Shown: positions 39,318 to 50,998, counted from the stretch's first letter. The stretch: DNA of 64,000 bases from Apostichopus japonicus (GCF_037975245.1 NC_092562.1:19002054-19066053), one strand, 5' to 3'. The notes: generated by a model from the sequence alone, not told the origin. Numbers and translations are program-made.

Positions 39318-41202
39318 CAGGGGCGTATCCAGGATTTTCTAACCCGGGGGGCGCGAATTACTATCTAAGCGGAGCGCCATCATCGGTTGGCGCGCAGCGT
39401 ACAAGAAAAATTCTGGTTTTTATACCCCCCAGATCACCGGAAATGGCACTTCTCGGGCTCGAAAATGACCAACCAGATGTACACTTTTGCCTGAGAACCA
39501 AGTATTTCCCAATAGTTTTTTTTTTTCATCCATAAAATTTTTGAAGCTTTTCTTCAGTCACAAATCATGTTCGACCTCATCGCATGTCCTGTGGATCATT
39601 GCTTTTGTAGGTGATTCTACGTCGCGGCCCACAATACCCGACAGCCCCACTTCTCAAGGTTTTCAGCCCATTATTTGTTGAGAATTTGAAAATTCACTTG
39701 AAAACATACCCATAATGTTGCACATTTCATCTATGGACAACCAATATAGAAATACCTCCTTGAACCCCTAACAGACCGGTCAAAATTGCACGAGTAGAGG
39801 GAAGTATGATGAAGAATGTTGGTAAGGAAATTTTCGAAAATTCGGACACAGTTAATTTATTGGTGTAGAAATATTAAACCCTCTTATAACGGCTATTATA
39901 AAACTTGGTTGAAGGAAATGAAATAATACTAGATATTTCCGAAACCGAACACTACACACATAGGCGTAGGAGGCGAAGGTGGGGGGGGGGGGGGTTCCTA
40001 CTGAAAGAAAAATAAATTGCAATGATGTATAGCTAAAGGAAATGAACTCATATCTCCTTGATATAATTAAAATAAAGTTCTAAGCTTGGTCGACTAATTC
40101 GCCATTACTATTGTAAAAGAGAATTTGACATAATTAGACCTCCATGCTTTTTCTCCATCTACATAAGACATTTCGTTGTTTACATTAGCATCCCGCGGTA
40201 TACTGCGCAATTTCCACGGACCGCACGGTACACGATGGTATGCGATGTAATAACCGATGCTTGCCTATATGATATTGACATTGTATTGTTCAACGCGCGC
40301 GGAGCGCGCGAAAAATTTACGGTATATATTTATCGGGCAAGTCGTTACAGCCCCCCAAATCAAATTGGGTTCCTATGACTACACACATCGACAGTTTTGA
40401 GGCTGTTCATCCTGGAACCGCCATTTTCATGCTCACTGATATGATGTGATATCTGCTGTTTGCTTTACAAATTCGAACAGGTGCGCAGCGAATAATTTTC
40501 CAAGGAAGGAGCGAAGCCTGTAGGCAAACTATCTAAGCGTAGCGCCACCATGTGTTGGCGCGAAGCGTACAAGAAAATTTTGGCCGAAAATGCCCCCCAG
40601 ATCGCTGGAAATGACACTTCCCATGCCTTGTAAGTTGCATCTAAGCATTTTCTATTTTGAAATTACTAGCGATATCATAAAAAAATATATGCTCGGGGGG
40701 GGGGGGGCGGTCGCTCCCTTCCCGAAATGCGTCATGTTCCTCGACGACGGCGGTCGAGTTCGAGACCAGCCACAGTTGGTTTCATAGCACAATTGTTTAA
40801 GGCTTCCATACACACACACGCGTTATGATAGACCATATATAGTTTTTATATAGATACATTAGTGAGAGAGAAAAATTGAGCTGTCGGTGTAAGGGGTTGG
40901 GTGAGGCGCACGCCCCTTCCGAAGTCCTCGATCCGTCACTGGCTACTCGGCCATGTGTATGTAATAGGGATCAGCGCAGTAATGATGTCACTGTTCCTCT
41001 TTCTCTTCCCGGTGTCTTGGCAGTTTTCTTTTACTCCCTCCTTTTCTCCGTTTTCTCTCTTTCTTTTTTTTTCTTTTCCCTTCCTTCCTCTCCTCCTCCT
41101 CTTTTCCCCCTCTTTTTTCCCTTTTTCTTCTCTTTTTTTTCTCTCCTCTTTTTCTTACCCGGGGGGCGCGCGCCCCCAACGCCCCCCCTGGATACGCACC
41201 TG
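39318..41202. mobile_element. Candidate non-autonomous TIR element (hAT-like), 1.9 kb
   Basis: The left end CAGGGGCGTATCCAGGATTT and the right end, reverse complemented as CAGGTGCGTATCCAGGGGGG, give a 16-base inverted terminus with one mismatch. Flanks share only TATAA next to each end, so an 8-bp target duplication is not evident. The interior carries two copies of a CTATCTAAGC...GTACAAGAAAA module (39361 and 40529), palindromic GC-rich spots (CGCGCGCGGAGCGCGCG near 40295) and a long pyrimidine tract at about 41000-41160. No transposase was recognised. Confidence 0.6.
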
Positions 41203-42774
41203 TATAAGTATACAGTTTCGATGTAAGGGGACCAGCATATAGCTAGAATTGAGAAGTTAGACCGACCTGTTTGTTTTCCTACCCAGGTCTATCTTGGGTG
41301 AGTTTTCTTAAGAAAGTACGTTTCTGGAGATGTCTATATAATTGTACCCTTTTCTGTTCATTCAAAATTTATTCGACGAATAAAAAAATAAAAAAATGAA
41401 GACATGTATTTTGCTTAGACATAACCGTCAATAGACCGTCTAAAATATTAAGGTATTCTATTGGTCTAGCCTGCCGGGTTCAGGGTTTATTCGCAAGTAA
41501 AACTGAAGATCTTTCCGTTCACAAACCAATACCCATGTAGCACGCGTGTATACACGACCTTCAGGGCGGCGGGGACGAGCATGAGCGTCCTCAACATGGG
41601 GGGGGGGGGGTGATGGGGAGGAACAAGGGGTGGCGGAACTTTAAAACAGCGGGAGATACTTAACGTGCGGTGACGGCTTCCAGGGGCTTCGGCTGCAGTC
41701 GGCCTAATTAAAAAGTTTTACTCAGTCTCAATTTCAATCTACTATGCACCCTCTTTTTTCGTAGGATATGCCAATGCAGCCACCCGGGGCCCGGTGACAA
41801 ATTAGAAGAAAAACACCCATCTAACTAGGTCGGCCTAATTAACAGCACAAAATACAACAAAAAACTTTTCTTCCGATGCCAACCAATATGGGAATTCTGA
41901 CCATGAGTATGGGTTCTTAATCTTGTAATATATTACCTACATCCATATTTTTTAATTTTCTTTAAAGGGTGTGAAGACTCGCGCAAAAAGAAACGTCTAA
42001 TGCCGGTAATCTGACCTAGTTTCGAATGAGGTGTAACAGAAGTGTTAGACACCACCATCGATCCCAGAAAATACGCATACAGCTTGCTTCCCTTCGGTAA
42101 TTAGACACTAGTGTACAGTCAATACCTACATCTGCGGTCAATACCCACAACACAGTGTACATACCAGCATGGACATATCAGGTCTAGATAAAAGATAACA
42201 AGGTATCATGTTTCATTACTGTCTGCATTTTGTAGCGACAAGCAGAAAACATCACTTGCAAGCAACGGAAAAGTTAACTTTTTCAGAGCGCGGCACGCGG
42301 TTTGGGCAAAGAAAATGCCCCACGAATACAAAGTTACAAACCCTTGGTAGAGGGTAATCCTAGCCTATACAAGAACATACTAGAAAACAAATGCAAGCAC
42401 AGCGGCATCACTACACAGCATGTGCTATATGTACTGACCTGCACGCAATCCCTTAGTATATGAGCTGGAGAGCCTTCGGTTACAGCGATCCTTCCAAGTA
42501 CTGCGGATAGTTAAAGCTCAGTACAGTACTTTATATCCAGAGGTCTATTTGGCAGCAAACCATTGTTCGGCCATCCTCAACAACAGCAGCTAATGTGACC
42601 CACACAATTCAACTAAAGCAGATATAGCGTAACGGAACGGTTCACTTGCTGGCGTCTATGCATTTTTGTCCCTGAGAATTAAATTATTCTGCGGGTAAAC
42701 AACGTCAGCCATTCCGGAGGTTACAGACATAAGTTCGAACGCAAAATCCTTTAAATGAACACAGTACAGAGTAC
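41203..42774. other. Non-coding stretch
   Basis: No supportable gene. It contains the second copy of a duplicated segment (42050-42306) and a G run near 41599-41610. Confidence 0.5.
42050..42306. repeat. Dispersed duplicated segment, copy B
   Basis: Direct-orientation match to 36549-36816, with small indels. The shared blocks include GGTAATTAGACACTAGTGTA and TCATTACTGTCTGCATTTTG. Identity looks high (well over 80 percent by eye). Confidence 0.7.
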
Positions 42775-42783
42775 TGGTTGCCG

Positions 42784-43150
42784 TTTGTACGCTTCAGTAC
42801 ACAGGTGTACCTCAGCACCCTGTAGACTGAGTGCCTCCTGTATGCTTCAGTACACAGGGTATACCTCAGCACCCTCTAGTCTGGTTGCCTCCAGTATGCT
42901 TCAGTACACAGGGTGTACCTCAGCACCCTGTAGCCAGGTTGCCGCCTGTATGCTTCAGTACACAGGGTTAACCTGGGTATCCTGTACCCTGGTTGCCCCC
43001 TGTATGCTTCAGAACACAGGGTGTACCTCAGCACCCTGTATCCTGGTTGCCGCCTGTATGCTTCAGTACACACGTTGTACCCCAGCACCACGGACCCTGG
43101 TTGCCCCCTGTATGCGTCAGTACACTGGGTGTACAAGTGTATCCCAGCAG
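42784..43150. repeat. 54-bp minisatellite, seven copies
   Basis: A GCTTCAGTACACAG-type anchor occurs at 42791, 42844, 42898, 42952, 43006, 43060 and 43114 (the last as GCGTCAG). The spacing is 53, then exactly 54 each time. The rest of each unit reads roughly GGTGTACCTCAGCACCCTGT then a TGGTTGCC(G/C)CCTGTAT block. As 54 is a multiple of three, long open frames persist on both strands (42755-43162 plus, 42876-43193 minus). No splice or domain evidence makes them genes. Confidence 0.9.
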
Positions 43151-43439
43151 GATGGTTGCTGAAAAATAAATCACATACATTAATGGCGGTCACGGTAAGG
43201 CAGATTAATGATTAATGTACAACATTTTGGCAACACTGAAGAAAAATGTTAGCAAAGATTTTAACATCAGTAATTGGTGCTATATAGGCTACTAGTGCTT
43301 TTGGTTCATGTAACCATCTTTTAATGAGGCCAAACGGCGAGAGCAGGTATCACCGAAGGAATAATGGCATTATCCTTCACTGTGGTTTGTTTTGAAAACA
43401 GGTCATAGTTACGGAGTAGTTTCGACCCATGTTCAGGGT
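43151..43439. other. Non-coding spacer
   Basis: Nothing supportable was seen between the minisatellite and the degenerate GTAGTA repeat tract. Confidence 0.5.
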
Positions 43440-43760
43440 AGTATAACAACTCCATTTTGGAGTAGTAGTACCTTCCGGTAAGGATTGGAGAGCCACTAAT
43501 TTATATAGTAGCATCGTAACATCGCCACCTGAGGTAGAAGAAGCGTCCTCTGTTTAGAGTAGTAGCACCACTCATTTACACAGCATCGTCACTTAGGAGT
43601 GTATTGCACCTCCTGTTTAAGGTAGTAGCACCACTGTTTAGGGTATAGTAGCTCCTCCTGTTGAGGGTAGTAACACCTCCTGTTGAGGGTAGTAACACCA
43701 CCTGTAGTCATTTTGGCAGTCCATAAGTAGCACCTCCTGTTAAGGGTAGCAACGCAACCT
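43440..43760. repeat. Degenerate tandem tract with a GGGTAGTA(A/G)CACC unit
   Basis: Around ten diverged copies of a roughly 19-25-base unit of the form CACCTCCTGTTGAGGGTAGT. Part of the same tract (47050-47180) leads the second copy of the downstream duplication. Confidence 0.65.
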
Positions 43761-44480
43761 GTGGTCCTTTTGGCGTTCCATACTAATGTCATCTATCTGA
43801 TCTCTTGTAGAGTTTGCGGCATCCAGTATGTTGGTGAAACCAAAACCACCCTCAAGAAGCGGTTCTATGGTCACAGATCCACAGTCAACACCATAAAGAC
43901 TGAGACCCCGGTTGGAGAACACTTCAACCTTCCCAACCATACCATTAATGACATGTCCCTACAGGGGATTTAATCCTTAGTAAGCCGTCCTGACCTAGTA
44001 CGAATCAGCAGAGAGAGACTGGATACAACGCCTTCGCACCATTCAACCTCATATGCTCAACATTCAGGAAGGACACGACTTAAGTTTCTTCTGCCACCCC
44101 CCCATCTCCCTTGTTCCCCCGCCCCCTGTCACTCCTCTTCTCGTAGCTCTCTTCCAACTTTTTTTCTCCACACCTTTCTGTCTTTGTCCTGTTCTAGATT
44201 ATTCCCTACTTTCTTCCCTAAATCCTCTATACAGTTTATCTCCTACCTCTCCTCTTCCCTTGTTGGTTTCTTTCTTCTCTCAATCCCTTGTCTACTAATC
44301 ATCTTACATCTATCTCTTTGTGTTCACCCTGCTCATTAACCTGTCTGTATTCATGTATTTGTCCTTTCTGTTAATGTTACTTGTCATTTAGCCACCTTTG
44401 AAGAAGATCCTGCTAGGATCGAAAAGACATGCCAACTTACTTTCATACATTCCCTTACACAGGCTCTTTAGTGGGAAGCA
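43761..44480 (+). pseudogene. Penelope-like element 3' fragment A, GIY-YIG domain relic
   Basis: A frame from 43761 encodes NVIYLISCRVCGIQYVGETK and LKKRFYGHRS, then VGEHFNLPNH. This is the CxxC..QYVGET..R..H pattern of the C-terminal GIY-YIG endonuclease domain of Penelope-like retroelements. The frame stops at TAA (43971-43973), where copy B has GAA. Past that and a second lesion, another frame gives DWIQRLRTIQPHMLNIQEGH, which is the usual end of these proteins. The upstream reverse transcriptase domain is missing. The remainder is pyrimidine-rich 3' UTR with a hammerhead-like motif near 44390. Confidence 0.8.
44390..44433 (+). ncRNA. Hammerhead-like fold relic in PLE 3' UTR, copy A
   Basis: GAAGATCCTGCTAGGATCGA forms a six-base-pair stem II with a GCT loop, followed by GAAAAGACATGCC. 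The downstream arm has drifted from the GAAACGTCAGG of the 56.3-kb copy. A TTGAAGA block precedes the stem where the hammerhead core would have CUGANGA. Probably inactive. Confidence 0.35.
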
Positions 44481-44693
44481 GTTTGCTAACTGTTTTTGTT
44501 TTATTTTTATTTTGCTTGCTTTTGTTTGCTACTCAGTAGTAAACAATTTTCGTACGCTGCTCATGTGAGGCCTAAAGAGGTCTAAAATAGCCTCAATTGA
44601 CTCACTGTTCGCACCAAGTGCATTTTCCATTCGTGCTCTTCAACATACAAGCCATAAAAACCAGATCCATATTGATAACATATTAATAAAGAG

Positions 44694-46408
44694 CAGTGGC
44701 GTCACCAGATTTTTCAGTCAGGGGGGGGCACAGGGGGCACCAGCATTTGATAGGGGGCACTTAGGTTGATACGGATCGCCGTCCTGGGGGAGAGGTCTAA
44801 GGGGAGGGGTGCCCCCTCCAGGCGCGGCGGAACGGGAAAATTATTGGGGGGGGGGGGCTAATGTGTAGAGACTATCTAAGCTCCGCGCCACCATCGGTTG
44901 GCGCGGAGCGTACAAGAAAATTTTGGGTTTTTCAAACCCCCAGATGGCCGGAAACGGCACTTCCCGAGTGTTTAATGCTGCAAATACCTAGCCCTAAAAT
45001 ATTGGTCTCAAGCCTGCAATTTCTCAGATTGCACGTAAAAGTCTGTAAAAACATTGTAATTTGTATGTTCGATAGTGTTTTAAGAGAGTAGCTATTACTC
45101 GTAGTGTACTCGCAAAGACGTTTTTGAGTGTAGTAAGGGGATGTTGGAGAACTGGCTGAAATGAAGCAAGTCATTGGCCTAAGACGAAGTTGTGTTGCGC
45201 TTACCGGTACTCACACTCACTGCTTCCACTTTTCACGGGGCGTGAAGACGCGGTTGAGGTGACAATGTGGTCTATAGCCAGGGGACGGGCCGAGGGTCCC
45301 CCAGCATTTACTAAAATTATTACACCTATATAGTATACGTGTGCATCGGACAGATCGACAAGTATGCATTGAAAACTGGGCAGATGCACGTTTCGGAGCC
45401 TTAGTAAATATTGGGGGGCTTATCATGCATTTGCCCCCTCAACTTTTTCATTGGGGGGCTGAACCCCCAAAGTCCACTGGTTCCGCCGCCACTGCCCCCT
45501 CCCCTTTGGAAAATTTTCGCATACGGAGGATGGGCTAGATGCAAAATGCTGCCACATTTGATGCTAAATTCGTTCTGAAGATATCTCCAGAAATTGCTAT
45601 TTTTGAGGTAATGATTTTAACAAGGCGCAGAATTTTGCAGAGGATATGAACCACATGCTTTCGATATTATGCCTAACCCTATATCAATAGAACCTACATT
45701 TGTTGAATTAATGTGTGCATGACCCCGACTCCTTTCTTGTCCTTCTCGTTTTCGCCCATTATCTATTAGCATCCAGCATCGTTATTGGCTCCTATCAGGG
45801 ATCTCACCATGCAATCCAAAGTTTGATCACACATCGAGTATGGCTCAGTATGCAGGTGTGAACATTCGCCATTTGCTCCTACAAGCATCTGACCTCAAAT
45901 GACCTCTGCACCCCCTACACAACAGGGTTAATATATGGGTCCACAAATATAGGCAAGTATGGTGCCTGCGGACCCTCACATTCTCACATTTCGTCAGCTC
46001 CTAACCTGTCAACCTCAGACCAAGGCAACATATTGCAGTACCCTCCCTTCTCACAGTAATGTAGCTCGCGAAGCGGACGTGTATATCCGCTGGTATGGCG
46101 TGAGCACTGACACATTCAATGTAAATATCGACACCTGTTGTGATGGCGCGGGTTACGACTTCGATACCCGACGTTCAAGGATAAACTTTTTCATTTTTTC
46201 GCAGCTCTTTTGAAGAAAATACGAATTACTGTGCTTCTTTGTCCTTATGAAAAACCAACTCAGATGATGGGAGTTGAATATAACAAAATATATATATATT
46301 TTTTTACCAACCCAAATCTCAGATGGGGCGGCACTCGGGGGGGCACTAGGTTTTCCAGGGGGGGGGGGGGGCACGTGCCCCCCTGGCCCCCCCTTTGCGA
46401 CGCCACTG
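44694..46408. mobile_element. hAT-type non-autonomous element, 1715 bp, perfect 8-bp TSD
   Basis: The left end CAGTGGCGTCACCAG and the right end, reverse complemented as CAGTGGCGTCGCAAAG, share 11 terminal bases (CAGTGGCGTC plus one change). The octamer ATAAAGAG flanks both sides (44686-44693 and 46409-46416). Copy B of the host duplication has the uninterrupted site GATAAAGAAG. Ends CAG..CTG with an 8-bp target duplication are the hAT signature. The interior holds G and C runs, a CTATCTAAG...GTACAAGAAAA module (44872) also present in the 39.3-41.2-kb element, and no transposase frame. Confidence 0.9.
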
Positions 46409-47051
46409 ATAAAGAGGTTTAGCCTTTTTTTCTGAAATAGGAGAACACTCGGAAGGATTGATATATACTCTAATAGTAATAGTACGCCACCATTAAGAGA
46501 ATAAATCATCGAATGTAAAGCTAACCTGGACACTCCACAGTACGAAGACGTACCAAACATAGAGTGTCATGTGATGTGCTCCCAGGTGCTATTTACATAT
46601 TATTTAACCCTTTGTCAGTTCGAAGAGATAAACGTTCCATATAGGCAACATAACGCCAATATAATCGGTATTTAGTGTAGTAAATAAAGCTTCACAAGGA
46701 ATGTGGTAGCGTTGAGATTGTGACATCAGTTATTGTAGATTACATTCAGTGAGTACTATAAGAGTTGAATGCTACAAGGGAACGCGTCACATTACCTTCC
46801 ATGGTTAGTACGTTTTTGCATGTACTGTCTTCCCATCGATGAAGTCTGTCCAGGTTAATGTATACGCCGATGAATAAACTGAAACTTAAATACAAAGTAG
46901 TATAAATTCCACTCTATTCAATAATGATCGATAACATCGCTGGAGTAACGTCATTCATTTATGTACATACTTTGCCACCGTACCAAAGTTATGTAAACAT
47001 GAGATTTGGTTGTAGTGTCATTTTTGTGCGTAGATATAGATAGAGTATGAA

Positions 47052-48715
47052 ACCACTGTTTAGGGTAGTAGCTCCTCCTGTTTAGGGTAGTAACACCTCC
47101 TGTTGAGGGTAGTAACACCACCTGTAGTCATTTTGGCAGTCCATAAGTAGCACCTCCTGTTAAGGGTAGCAACGCGACCTGTGGTCCTTTTGGCGTTCCA
47201 TACTAATGTCATCTATCTGATCTCTTGTAGAGTTTGCGGCATCCAGTATGTTGGTGAAACCAAAACCACCCTCAAGAAGCGGTTCTATGGTCACAGATCC
47301 ACAGTCAACACCATGAAGACTGAGACCCCGGTTGGAGAACACTTCAACCTTCCCAGCCATACCATTAATGACATGTCCCTACAGGGGATTGAATCCTTAG
47401 GTAGCCGTCCTGACCTAGTACGAATCAGCAGAGAGACTGTGGATACAACGCCTTTGCACCATTCAACCTCATGTGCTCAACATTCAGGAAGGACACGACT
47501 TAAGTTGCTTCTGCCACCCCCCCCCCATCTCCCCTTGTTCCCCCGCCCCATGTCACTCCTCTACTCGTAGCTCTCTTCCAACCCTTTTTGTCACCACACC
47601 TTTCTGTCTTTGTCCTGTTCTAGATTATTCCCTACCCTCTTCCCTTAATCCTCTCTACAGTGTATCTCCTACCTCTCCTCTTCCTCTGTTGGTTTATTTC
47701 TTCTCTTCCATCTCTTTTCCACTAATCCTCTTACATATATCTCGTTGTGTTCACCCTGCTCATTAACCTGTCTGTATTCTGTGCGTGTAGTTGTCCCTTC
47801 TGGTACTGTTACCATGTTTGTAAAAACAGAAACCTCCATGCTTGAACACATTCTCTTACACAGGCTCTTTAGTGGAGAAGCAGTTTGCTAACTGTTTTTG
47901 TTTTATTTTTATTTTGCTTGCTTTTGTTTGTTACTCAGTAGTAAACAATTTTCGTACGCTGCTCATGTGAGGCCTAAAGAGGTCTAAAATAGCCTCAATT
48001 GACCCACTGTTCGCACCAAGTGCATTTTCCATTCGTGCTCTTCAACATACAAGCCATAAAAACCAGATCCAGATTGATAAAGAAGTTTAGCCCTTTTTCT
48101 GAAATAGGAGAACACTCGGAAGGATTGATATATACTCTAATAGTAATAGTACGCCACCATTAAGAGAATAAATCATCGAATGTAACGCTAACCTGGACAC
48201 TCCACAGTACGAAGACGTACAACCATAGAATGTCATGTGATGTGCTTCTAGGTGCTATTTACATATTATTTAACCCTTTGTCAGTTCGAAGAGATAAGCG
48301 TTCCATATAGGCAACATAACGCCAATATAATCGGTATTTAGTGTAGTAAATAAAGCTTCACAAGGAATGTGGTAGCGATGAGATTGTGACATCAGTTATT
48401 GTAGATTACATTCAGTGTGTATTATAAGAGTTGAATGCTACAAGGGAACGCGTCACGTAACCTTCCATGGTTAGTACGTTTTTGCGTGTACTGTCTTCTC
48501 ATCGATGAAGTCTGTCCAGGTTAATGTATACGCCGATGAATAAACTGAAACTTAAATACAGAGTAGTATAAATTCCACTCTATTCAATAATCATCAATAA
48601 CATCGCTGGAGTAACGTCATACATTTATGTACATACTTTGCCACCGTACCAAAGTTATGTAAACATGAGATTTGGTTGTAGTGTCATTTTTGAGCGTAGA
48701 TATAGATAGAGCATG
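47052..48715. repeat. Tandem duplication copy B
   Basis: The uninterrupted copy of the 1.7-kb unit described at 43628. It ends in AGATATAGATAGAGCATGAAA, the same junction at which copy A ends and copy B begins. It carries a deletion and rearrangement near 47790-47850 that removed the hammerhead-like region. Confidence 0.85.
47181..47780 (+). pseudogene. Penelope-like element 3' fragment B, GIY-YIG domain relic
   Basis: Nearly identical to fragment A. The GIY-YIG frame runs further (QGIESLGSRPDLVRISRE) before a frameshift. The lesion differs from that in copy A, so the copies have decayed independently. No reverse transcriptase part is attached. Confidence 0.8.
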
Positions 48716-50895
48716 AAAACGACATCAGACTTCCTGTACAATTACATAGTAATTTTACACGTAACCTCACTCAACGTACCCAGGACTCCGATACACCTAC
48801 TGAACAAAGCCCTAAAATAGTTGATTATACCAGAAAGGTCTTAGTTCGACGTTTTCTTTACCACACACTTGCACAGTCGCGTAAACCAAAAGTAAGTGAC
48901 TATTATTTCGGCTATGTATATATGGTCTTCGGACTTTCGTTTGTAATTCATGTTAGCGGGCTACTTATCGTGCGAAGTCGTCTCTCGACTTAGCGCACAA
49001 GGCCTACTTTTGTTAGGCCAAGAGACCGACTTCTACTAATTTTAACTAAGATTAGAATTAAAATGGTGATTACTGCATACTGTAGCTTGGTCATGTTACA
49101 TTGTTATTAATTTATTACTAGTATGAGGCTAAGCAAACTGATTTATTAGGCCCTAGTGTAGGCTAGGATTAGTCTAGTGTAAGAGTAAGACTTAGTAACC
49201 ATATTGAAAAGTGATGCTAGGCTATGTAGGCAAGTCTTTGAAATGAGTACACCATGACACCTGATTTAGTGAAATTTCTGGCACACATTTGTTCCAAACT
49301 GAACACTACAGTATGCTATGGCTTTTCATTTTCCATGCTTATGGTTGGGATACATTATGAATTTTTTTGTGACGTTTGCTGCAGTTAGTGTACAGACCCC
49401 CCGCAGCACTACATCTTACAAGTTCAATTGAAAATAGTAGCATGGTTTGCTCATAATGGACTTACTTAAAGATTTAATCAGCGATGTCTATCAAGGGAAA
49501 CATCGAAATCACTCAACTATATGTGTTTTTCATATATGTAGTTCCTCAGAAATGTAACAATCTCAAAATATTAAATGTTCTGTGCCTACACAACTTACAA
49601 TTTTAGCAGAATTTGAACAAAAAATTCTTCCATACCACAAAATTGACACAGTCGTCCATAAGCTAAATGTAAGTATATATCCATTGACTCTGGATACTGT
49701 TTGCTATGCTCTGAGCCTCTAACTTTAGACAGGTCAGGTCCCAGAGATTAGTGGTATCATGTTGAGGTAATTTAGGTTATTTTAAGGGAGTAAGATTTCC
49801 AAATGCCAAAATTATTCTCAAAACTGGGGGAGGGTGTTATAAGCTTACAAAAAAAACAATATGATTAGCTTATGCACCTGAAATGGATTCAAACTCATGA
49901 TATATGTAACTCTACTTCGCTGTTGCGTCAATTATGAAGCCTGTACTATACAGACACTAACGTTACAGCGCTTGTGCATTGTCCTGTATCAGTATTACCG
50001 TACAGTACATATGTTTTGAGGTTTCTACAACTGTGTTTCTTTGGGTGAACTTCAAAGTTTGTGAAAGAAAGTTGTACATGTAAACACCTGGATGATTTCA
50101 TAAGGCATGTTTTGACTGTTGAGAAAACATATGGTTGCAGATTTGCAAAGTTTGTGTATAGACAAATAGGCTTTGATCCTCAAAGTACAGTACATACATG
50201 TCTGTATTCGCCATAGTGTGAACTATGCAACCATAACCTTTTTGCATTCCCTTTTTTTAACCTGGGGTTTACGTGAGTGTGTGTACAGCTGTATGAGTCC
50301 AGTCAAAGCATGCATGTGCTTGCGATACACACCGTTAGTTGTAAACAGATTCTGCATAACATTGTATATAGCCAATGAACACGTGGCGGTTGGAGGTGTA
50401 CGTTGCATGGACAGTTAGTTGAATGCATTGCGCAATGAATGCATTGCGCAATAAGCGTGCTTCTTAGCCACTCCCACACAATCAATGAGCCTCACGGACA
50501 GTCGTTCTATGCATCAGTGTGTGCAGAGCTATTGACATCTCAGATGGTGATAGAGAAAACTGCGACTCTCCCATTGAAACAAATTGATACGGCTGCTTCG
50601 ATATTCATAATCATATCTTGCTGTTGTTTGTAGATCTTCTCTCAATGGCTGGGAGCTGAATGTGCATAATTTGCCCTATAAACACCAAAACTTGTGACCC
50701 CAATATTTAGATATTCACACATTGACACATCGACCCCATCGATAAAAAAATTGCACAAAATCATCGCACAGTGAATATTAAAGTAAAATTGTTTACTCTT
50801 GATGGTTCGTTTGTCATGCTTCATTCTTTGATCTGATCTCTCGATCCAACTTCTAACAATACGTTACCTTTGTTTTTATCTTTTCAGAAGTCATC
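48716..50895. other. Region upstream of the TspO-like gene
   Basis: No coding exon was recognised. The first coding exon at 50896 follows an acceptor (TTTATCTTTTCAG ending at 50887), so a 5' untranslated exon and promoter should lie in this stretch. Their positions cannot be fixed by eye. Confidence 0.45.
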
Positions 50896-50998
50896 ATGGC
50901 AAAACAAGATGTTTGTTTCATTATCCTGGCTGTGCTGACCATGGTTTCATTTGTTGTGGTACAGGTTGTGAGTGGAATCACCATGAGTCGGTGTGAAA
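50896..50998 (+). CDS. TspO-like gene coding exon 1
   Basis: Starts ATGGCAAAACAAGATG, eight bases after an acceptor (CTTTTCAG at 50887), so an upstream untranslated exon exists. Encodes a hydrophobic N-terminus (FIILAVLTMVSFVVVQVVSG). Donor GTGTGAAA|GTAAGG, phase 1. Confidence 0.8.

Larger units (their letters stand above)
43628..47045. repeat. Tandem duplication copy A (1.7 kb, split by a hAT insertion)
   Basis: Together 43628-44693 and 46417-47045 match copy B (47052-48715) at high identity along their whole length. They cover the end of the GGGTAGTA tract, a Penelope-like 3' part, and about 630 bp of unknown sequence ending AGATATAGATAGAG. The 44694-46408 insertion is absent from copy B. 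Copy A also has about 11 extra bases just before the insertion. Confidence 0.85.

Noticed and set aside
42784..43150. CRISPR-like array
   Set aside because: The units are contiguous with no unique spacers, and the context is an animal genome. It is an ordinary minisatellite.
42755..43162. 135-codon plus-strand frame as a repeat-protein gene
   Set aside because: The frame is a direct consequence of a stop-free 54-bp minisatellite. The minus strand is equally open, and there is no signal peptide, domain or splice context.
46153..46560. 135-codon minus-strand frame overlapping the right end of the hAT insertion
   Set aside because: Low-complexity Pro/Gly stretch from C and G runs. It crosses the insertion boundary and so cannot be an old host exon.
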